DNA of 64,000 nucleotides. Source: Corynebacterium kroppenstedtii (lineage in GTDB: Bacteria; Actinomycetota; Actinomycetes; Mycobacteriales; Mycobacteriaceae). Under the pieces are notes generated by a model. It was not told the DNA's origin, made no database searches, and saw only the letters and a program-made list of their open reading frames with translations. Position 1 is the stretch's first letter, and the number at the start of each line of letters is the position of its first letter. Positions 58,997 through 64,000 of the stretch are shown here, piece after piece. The stretch is from contig NZ_CP069792.1 of NCBI RefSeq assembly GCF_016894245.1, forward strand, positions 1,860,001 through 1,924,000. The letters run 5' to 3'. Made by a program: the position numbers and the translations under genes.

Positions 58997-59023
58997 TTGT
59001 CCACAGGATAATAGTTATCCACA
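58997..59023 (+). promoter_or_regulatory. Two tandem DnaA boxes
   Basis: TTGTCCACA (58997-59005) and TTATCCACA (59015-59023) lie in the same orientation, 18 bases apart, in the 346-base gap (58742-59087) between the PAC2 gene and the next plus-strand gene. The second is the canonical high-affinity box and the first the form common in actinobacteria. No origin genes lie nearby, so DnaA-dependent regulation or titration is likely rather than replication initiation. The rest of the gap is AT-rich and unassigned. Confidence 0.7.
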
Positions 59024-59087
59024 GCGTACGCAGTTTTACCGGCGTCTCTGAGGTAACGGTTCCACTTCAATTGCCAGACTAGCGGCC

Positions 59088-60827
59088 ATGACAGATTGCC
59101 ATTCCTCGTGTAATACCGGTCCGTTCGACGCATTTTCCATTTTTACCCGTCCCCGCCCATCTTCTGACACCGTCGGCGCTGTTCTTGGAGCTTTGCCACG
59201 AATACTCGGAGATAACTCAACCACGAAAAACCTGATCCTGATCGGCGACTCTTCCTCCCAGAATCGTGGTAATGCGAAGACCTTCGTTGATCAGGAAAAA
59301 TCTCCATCAAAACAGATGTCTAGCGGAGTTTGGGTACTCACTGCTCCAGTTGACAATGCAGATAGCTTCGACCGTGCGCTGAATTCCCTTGATACCCCTC
59401 TCTCGTCAGCATGCTGGTTAATTATCGATGAACCTGGAGCCTTCGATCTCGTGGCGTCGGTGTTAAAGGATGCCCAATCCGGGAAACTCTATAACGGTTA
59501 TAAGCAGTGGGTGAGAACCGCAGGAGGATCGAGCGCCGAGCTGTCCGGCGCGACACTCACTTCCGGCCACGTCATAAAGCACATAGGCGACGACGGCCTC
59601 GGCGCAATGGTAACTGTCGATGATCACGTTAAATACGGATCTGCAGACAGGATCCGGGCAATCACCACCATTATGTCGACTTTATGGTCGAGAGGTGTCG
59701 AGGTCACCGCAGTCATTGGTCTGGACACACTCCGGGCAGGGAACCCGTTTGCCATGATGTCTTTCGACGCAGGCGGCTTTTACGACACTGGGCGTGTCGG
59801 TCATGGTGAAGCCCTGAAGAGCTGGTTCTCTGACCTCCGCGCCAGTACGGACCCATCGCTATCAGAACGCGATGCGGCCGGCATATTTAACGCAGACGAA
59901 TCGGTACTGCCCTTTTCGCGCGAGATAGGCAACGAAATCGCCGAAGAAGCGCAGCTCAGCGATATCTACATTCGCGAGTTCATTAGTCACTTTACCGGTG
60001 GTACCGGCTCTGGTTTCGATATGGACGTGAATTCGGAGCCGCACGGGTGCGAACGCATCGCTACTTCGTTGGAGGATGGAAGTCGCTGTAATACGGCTTT
60101 GGGTAGCGACAAGCCTCTAGGCAGTAGAGAGCTAATCTCACTATGTCTTGATAGCTTTCGAGATTTCATCACTCTGGTCGGCGACATAGCCGACGACATT
60201 GCAGCCAGTAAAACATCGGAGGACAAACACCCTGACTTCAGGGACCCCGTCGTGGCTCAACGCTGGATTCGAGCTCTCAACACTGGCAGTTTGCGTGACA
60301 TTAGCCACGGTCTCCGCTACTCGCCACTGCAGCACACTCTCCGAGATATTTTCTTGAGTGCGGCCCAGGCCTTTCCATCCCAGTCACGTTCATTTGCCCT
60401 ATGCATGTGGGGAATTATGGATCGGAATGAACATGAATCCTTGGCAGGGACTGCCTATCGTCGCGCTTTAGAGGAACAGAAATTCGACGAGGGAGCGTCG
60501 TTGCCCTATTCGCTCCTAGCTCTTCATCGAGCGCAGAAAACCGATTCGGGTATAGCACTTCTTACCGCTTTGAGCATCGAATCGCTCGAGGACCTCGTGA
60601 CCACCGTCAAGGCCCTCGAAGCTCATGGTATAGAAGTCACTACTGAACGACGAGTAATAGGAGCGATCCTAGGGGCAATCGATTTCGACGCCATCATCAC
60701 CGAATTCCATAAATTCCCCTTCGAGCCATGGGCGTCGACATTGTCTGAGGGTGTACAAGCAGCTCGGCGCTTACAGCGGTGGGGGCACTATCTTGTCGAA
60801 GACAATGCGGAGCCCAAACGAGAGTGA
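59088..60827 (+). CDS. DUF4192-like protein of unknown function
   Basis: This 579-residue soluble protein is read from ATG 59088. Its N-terminal part (AVLGALPRILGDN, then a predicted Rossmann-like region with KNLILIGDSS) and C-terminal part (LCMWGIMDRNEHESLAGTAYRRAL followed by PYSLLALH) resemble the two ends of the actinobacterial DUF4192 family, but the middle is long and unfamiliar. No membrane segment or catalytic motif is seen. In C. glutamicum a hypothetical gene occupies the same place next to galE. The upstream DnaA boxes are noteworthy. Confidence 0.65.
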   Translation: MTDCHSSCNTGPFDAFSIFTRPRPSSDTVGAVLGALPRILGDNSTTKNLILIGDSSSQNRGNAKTFVDQEKSPSKQMSSGVWVLTAPVDNADSFDRALNSLDTPLSSACWLIIDEPGAFDLVASVLKDAQSGKLYNGYKQWVRTAGGSSAELSGATLTSGHVIKHIGDDGLGAMVTVDDHVKYGSADRIRAITTIMSTLWSRGVEVTAVIGLDTLRAGNPFAMMSFDAGGFYDTGRVGHGEALKSWFSDLRASTDPSLSERDAAGIFNADESVLPFSREIGNEIAEEAQLSDIYIREFISHFTGGTGSGFDMDVNSEPHGCERIATSLEDGSRCNTALGSDKPLGSRELISLCLDSFRDFITLVGDIADDIAASKTSEDKHPDFRDPVVAQRWIRALNTGSLRDISHGLRYSPLQHTLRDIFLSAAQAFPSQSRSFALCMWGIMDRNEHESLAGTAYRRALEEQKFDEGASLPYSLLALHRAQKTDSGIALLTALSIESLEDLVTTVKALEAHGIEVTTERRVIGAILGAIDFDAIITEFHKFPFEPWASTLSEGVQAARRLQRWGHYLVEDNAEPKRE

Positions 60828-60879
60828 CGCAGTCGTACAGCGTGCACGCTCCATATGGCGTTGTTGCGTTTGGCGCTAT

Positions 60880-61872
60880 CTACGACGTTGTCTTGGGCAA
60901 AGAATGTGCACGGTCCCCGAGTGATTGAGCGAAGTCCCACGCTGTAGACACAATTGTTTCGAGGTCTGTATGTGTCGGGTTCCACCCCAGCTCGTGGCGT
61001 GCCTTGTCGCTGGAAGCTATAAGAATCGCGGGGTCGCCGGCCCGGCGCGGAGAGATATCGGCGGGAATCGGATTACCAGTCACTTGTCGACACATCTCGA
61101 TGACGTCACGGACCGAATACCCGTCGCCGGAACCGAGATTGTAAATCCTGTGCTGACCTGGTTTGTTAGTGTGAAGTGCCAGGAGGTGCGCGTCGGCAAG
61201 GTCCTTGACGTGAATATAATCGCGGACGCATGTGCCATCCTTCGTCGGCCAGTCGTCGCCAAAGATTTTCACTCGCTCACGGTGCCCCAGAGCTACTTGA
61301 AGAATGATGGGAATGATATGAGTCTCGACGGGGCGGTTTTCGCCTTGACCGTGGTAGGCCCCGGCGACATTGAAGTAGCGTAGCGATGTCGCTCCTAAGC
61401 CGCAGGCATGGGCATACGACGTGATCATGTGATCGATCGCGAGCTTTGTCGCACCATATGGGTTTGTCGGCCGCGTGGGAAACTCTTCAGTAATAGGAAC
61501 TGTTTCGGGTTCTCCGTATGTGGCAGCAGTGGACGAGAAAACCAAGTTACTGACATGAGAGTGACGCATCGCGTCCAGGAGCGTCAATGTGGTCACAACA
61601 TTGTGGTGCCAGTAATCTTGAGGCCTCTCAACAGATTCGCCGACGAGCGAACGAGCGGCGAAGTGGGCAACGCCGTCAAAGGTTTCATCAGCGAGGACGT
61701 CTGCAGCGACATCGCGGACATCTCCACGAACAAATTTCGCCCCATCGGGGATAAGGTCGGTATTTCCCGTCGTGAGATCGTCAACAACGGTCACAGAATG
61801 GCCCTGTTCAAGGAGCACTTTAGCGACGGTGCCGCCAACGTATCCTGCGCCACCTGTCACGAGAATCTTCAT
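60880..61872 (-). CDS. galE: UDP-glucose 4-epimerase
   Basis: GalE interconverts UDP-glucose and UDP-galactose, needed for galactan of the corynebacterial wall. The short-chain dehydrogenase fold begins [14 protein letters not shown] with the NAD-binding GxxGxxG, and the catalytic motifs are [10 protein letters not shown] and Y-x3-K in [12 protein letters not shown]. From ATG 61872, with AAGGA close upstream, the protein is 330 residues, the normal length; the frame is open further upstream (to 61965) but that part is not conserved. In C. glutamicum galE is followed by dtxR and sigB; here it is not. Confidence 0.94.
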   Translation of the reverse strand: MKILVTGGAGYVGGTVAKVLLEQGHSVTVVDDLTTGNTDLIPDGAKFVRGDVRDVAADVLADETFDGVAHFAARSLVGESVERPQDYWHHNVVTTLTLLDAMRHSHVSNLVFSSTAATYGEPETVPITEEFPTRPTNPYGATKLAIDHMITSYAHACGLGATSLRYFNVAGAYHGQGENRPVETHIIPIILQVALGHRERVKIFGDDWPTKDGTCVRDYIHVKDLADAHLLALHTNKPGQHRIYNLGSGDGYSVRDVIEMCRQVTGNPIPADISPRRAGDPAILIASSDKARHELGWNPTHTDLETIVSTAWDFAQSLGDRAHSLPKTTS

Positions 61873-62287
61873 ACTGTCCTTCACCTTTCGTACGGAGTGG
61901 TTAACCTTAGCCTGGTTGTTTGTCGATATGGGGCACTCAGATTTGGCGCGACGTACCACCGGCACGGCCTATATGTGCGTTCACTTCAGGGAACGGGGCG
62001 AGATTCAGCCGCCATTATTGGGTGCTTTATAGTGCGAATCCTAAGTCTAGCGCGCGTATGAATGGCACATGCTTCCGACAAACTGAGAAGTCGCGGGTGA
62101 TTTTCTCAACACTGTGAGGAAAACTCTTCGAATAATTACCCCCTAAAAAGGCTGCGAAAAGGGCGCGAAAACAGGTTTTTTACGCCACATTGTTAACAGG
62201 TGCCACACTAATCGCACGGTTACGCGAGCGTTTTCTTTTCAGTTCGATCGAGTGCGAAGTGATGGGGAGGCACGGGGCAGAAAAATG

Positions 62288-62317
62288 TTGACTTAACACC
62301 AAGTAAGCTTTACCTTC
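62288..62317 (+). promoter_or_regulatory. Candidate promoter overlapping a DtxR-like site
   Basis: TTGACT (62288-62293) and TACCTT (62311-62316) are spaced by 17 bases and fit a -35/-10 pair (TANNNT for the -10). Between and across the -10 lies CCAAGTAAGCTTTACCTTC (62299-62317), which on the reverse strand matches the DtxR consensus at 14 of 19 positions with an inner GTAA-GCT-TTAC palindrome. It lies about 200 bases ahead of the secreted protein gene. The rest of the 640-base gap (61873-62513) shows no convincing gene. Confidence 0.4.
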
Positions 62318-62513
62318 ATATGAGGATAGATGCATAACCTTGGCTGTCGTTTGCATGACTATGCATGGGAAGTGATAGCCATGGAAAACTACCACCTGAT
62401 GCACCAGCGTTCCCTAACGACGCCCTCCCTTACACCGGATCGGTTAACGGGACATCGTCGTGATCGCAGCGCCGGGCGAGTTCGAAATGCCCCCTCGATT
62501 ACCTGGAGAGTTC

Positions 62514-64000
62514 ATGCTTCCCACCGGAGATCACTCCGAGACCCACGCACCCAGTGGCTCACGCAACACGAGTAAGAAAAAGCATGGTCGTACCGCGGCT
62601 CGTGCCCTCGTTGCCTCCTTGTCAACGGTGTCTCTCATTGGGATGGGTTCAGCTGCTGCCCCTGCTGCGTCGGCAGTTGATTTGTCTTCGTTGAGCGACG
62701 CGATCAATGACTTGGGATTCCCGGGATCGCCTGATCTTGGCCGATTCCTCAATAGTGGTGGGGGAGATGAACAATCCCAATCACCGACGCTGACTCTCGA
62801 TAAAGATAAAGACATCAGTGGTGGCGATACTCTCAAAGCGACGGGTAAGGGTTACAAGCCTGGTGAATCTATTTACGTCACCCAGACAATCGAAAAGCCC
62901 GCGTCCGGATATCCAAAGACTTACGGCAAAGCGGTCAAGGTAAAAGCCGATGACCAGGGTAATTTCACGACCGACTTGACCGTCGATACCAAGTTTAGGG
63001 ACGTCGACTGCACCACCACCCAGTGCTATGTCGCGTCATTCACCGCATTCCCGAAGCTCTTTGACCGCTCCCAGGACGCGTGGACACCCATTAGTTTCCG
63101 TAACGGAAGCCCGGTCACTGTTGACACCGAGGGCGGTCACTACGGAGATGGTGGCAGTGATAACAGCAATTCCGGCCAGGATAATGGCGGCAATTCCCAG
63201 CCGAATTCGGGATCCCTGGGCAGTACGTCAAGCAGTGGAGCGACTGTCTCAGTCAATAAAACCACTGATCTCAATCCGAGCGGAGATACTGTTCGAGTTG
63301 AAGGTAAAGGGTTTAAAACTGATGGGCCTGGCATTTATGTAGGTATCGCCCAGGACGACCAGTTCAGTACCACTAATCCCGACGCCTTTGGCCCCGATAC
63401 GAAGTGGGTCTCGAAGAGCAAGGGGAATCTGAACGACGATGGTTCCTTCTCCATCGATTTGCCCGTCAGCTCGACCTTCGGTAGTGCGAACTGTAAAGAC
63501 AACCACTGCTCAATCTATACGTTGGCTGCACACGGCTCTTCAGATAGAAGCCAGGACACAGCAACGCCGGTCTCCTTTAAAGGTGGGGTAGCTAAGAAGG
63601 AAGATGGAGCTGTGACGCCCCCCGCTACATCCGGTGACGGGGCAGCGACGGGTGGAAATAACAACAGCCAGGCTGCTCCCGTCGCGAACCCGGGCGGAAC
63701 CGCACAGTCTAATAACGGAAACTCAGGATCCGCTGCCCCGCAGGGAGGTGCACCTGCCCAACCGGCACCGGCGCCCACCGGGGCACATTCCTCGAGTGGC
63801 GCGGCAGTCACATTGTCAAAGACTCAAAATCTTAACCCGAGTGGAGACACGATCCGGGTTAGCGGCCAAGGGTTCAAGACCAGCGGGAATGGCGTTTACG
63901 TCGGGATTGCTCAGCAAGATCAATTCAGCACAACTAATGCTGATGTTTTCGGCCCCGGAACGGTATGGGTCTCTAATCAAAAGGGCAACCTCAATGCTGA
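62514..64000 (+). CDS. Secreted repeat protein with neocarzinostatin-like domains (3' end off the window)
   Basis: The frame is open from ATG 62514 (GGAG five bases upstream) to the window end, so the gene continues to the right; 495 residues are visible. A signal peptide has Lys/Arg at 21-30, a hydrophobic core, and an ASA motif at 52-54 before VDLS. Then come two complete domains at about 90-194 and 243-355 and a partial third from about 430, linked by Gly/Asn/Ser/Pro-rich segments. Each complete domain has SGGDTLxATGKGYKPG- or NPSGDTVRVEGKGF-type openings and a Cys pair (VDCTTTQC, ANCKDNHC) before an ISF/VSF ending, the pattern of the macromomycin/neocarzinostatin fold. A surface or shed role is inferred. 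Confidence 0.82.
   Translation, partial: MLPTGDHSETHAPSGSRNTSKKKHGRTAARALVASLSTVSLIGMGSAAAPAASAVDLSSLSDAINDLGFPGSPDLGRFLNSGGGDEQSQSPTLTLDKDKDISGGDTLKATGKGYKPGESIYVTQTIEKPASGYPKTYGKAVKVKADDQGNFTTDLTVDTKFRDVDCTTTQCYVASFTAFPKLFDRSQDAWTPISFRNGSPVTVDTEGGHYGDGGSDNSNSGQDNGGNSQPNSGSLGSTSSSGATVSVNKTTDLNPSGDTVRVEGKGFKTDGPGIYVGIAQDDQFSTTNPDAFGPDTKWVSKSKGNLNDDGSFSIDLPVSSTFGSANCKDNHCSIYTLAAHGSSDRSQDTATPVSFKGGVAKKEDGAVTPPATSGDGAATGGNNNSQAAPVANPGGTAQSNNGNSGSAAPQGGAPAQPAPAPTGAHSSSGAAVTLSKTQNLNPSGDTIRVSGQGFKTSGNGVYVGIAQQDQFSTTNADVFGPGTVWVSNQKGNLNA
63240..64000 (+). repeat. Tandem coding repeats within the secreted protein gene
   Basis: The segment from 63240 and that from 63799 encode near-identical openings (LNPSGDT..V.G.GFKT and YVGIAQ.DQFSTTN) about 559 bases apart. 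The DNA is similar but not identical, with many third-position differences, so the duplication is old or under selection for protein sequence. The second copy is cut by the window edge. Confidence 0.75.

Noticed and set aside
61891..61909. TAAGGTTAACCACTCCGTA (minus strand) just before galE, 14 of 19 DtxR consensus positions
   Set aside because: One half is perfect and the other poor, so there is no palindrome. Matches of this count are expected by chance in a window this long, and galE is not a known iron gene.
62330..62575. 81-residue plus-strand reading frame with a GGATAG just upstream
   Set aside because: It runs into the secreted-protein gene in another frame, has low-complexity Arg/His content and no recognisable fold. 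The DtxR-like promoter and the 62514 start explain the region better.
62514..64000. HtaA-type heme-binding surface protein
   Set aside because: The repeat pattern with paired Cys and an ISF/VSF ending fits the neocarzinostatin-like fold better, and I see none of the Tyr/His motifs of HtaA domains.
1..64000. tRNA, rRNA, CRISPR array, insertion sequence or prophage
   Set aside because: No cloverleaf-like segment, repeat-spacer array, transposase or phage gene was recognised on either strand.

Overview
The window looks like a chromosomal segment of a Corynebacterium or a close relative, read mostly as conserved housekeeping DNA. The gene order rnj - ftsK - pgsA - cinA - clgR - pspA - recA - recX - (gluABCD) - miaB - membrane protein - DUF349 - LigB-like protein - miaA - dapF - hflX, then the fructose PTS, lexA, divS, nrdR, hrpA, oxyR, a Ski2-like helicase, PAC2 and galE, is the order I recall from Corynebacterium glutamicum and, in large part, Mycobacterium tuberculosis. 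Species cannot be assigned from sequence alone.

Layout. 1-10 kb: RNase J (its 5' part lies off the left edge), FtsK, a TerC-family membrane protein behind a structured leader that looks like a yybP-ykoY manganese riboswitch, then a pgsA-cinA-clgR-pspA envelope and proteostasis module. 10-18 kb: biotin ECF transporter bioYMN (minus), recA-recX (plus), glutamate ABC transporter gluABCD (minus). 18-26 kb: tRNA modification (miaB, miaA), diaminopimelate epimerase and several conserved proteins of unknown role, including one with a Gly/Cys tail. 26-29.5 kb: ferrous iron uptake feoA-feoB-feoC-like; feoB has a His/Cys-rich insert and a single-base frameshift. 29.5-41.6 kb: hflX, uracil permease, ptsH/ptsF/fruK/fruR and divergent ptsI, then the SOS pair lexA/divS-like and nrdR. 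41.6-46 kb: hrpA.

46-52.5 kb is the most accessory-looking block: a five-gene minus-strand operon with two oligopeptide-type ATPases, an MFS transporter, a lipoprotein binding protein and a fused two-domain permease. Combining importer and MFS carrier recalls metallophore (staphylopine/opine) systems, but no biosynthetic genes are present. 52.5-55 kb holds the peroxide module ahpC-ahpD with divergent oxyR. 55-61 kb holds a helicase, PAC2, a DUF4192-like protein preceded by two DnaA boxes, and galE. The right edge cuts a secreted protein with repeated domains resembling the neocarzinostatin fold, preceded by a promoter that contains a DtxR-like site.

Themes that connect the genes are metal handling (manganese leader plus TerC, Feo, candidate DtxR sites, possible metallophore importer), SOS (recA, recX, lexA, divS-like) and envelope stress (clgR, pspA, pgsA). 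No tRNA, rRNA, CRISPR array or insertion sequence was seen.
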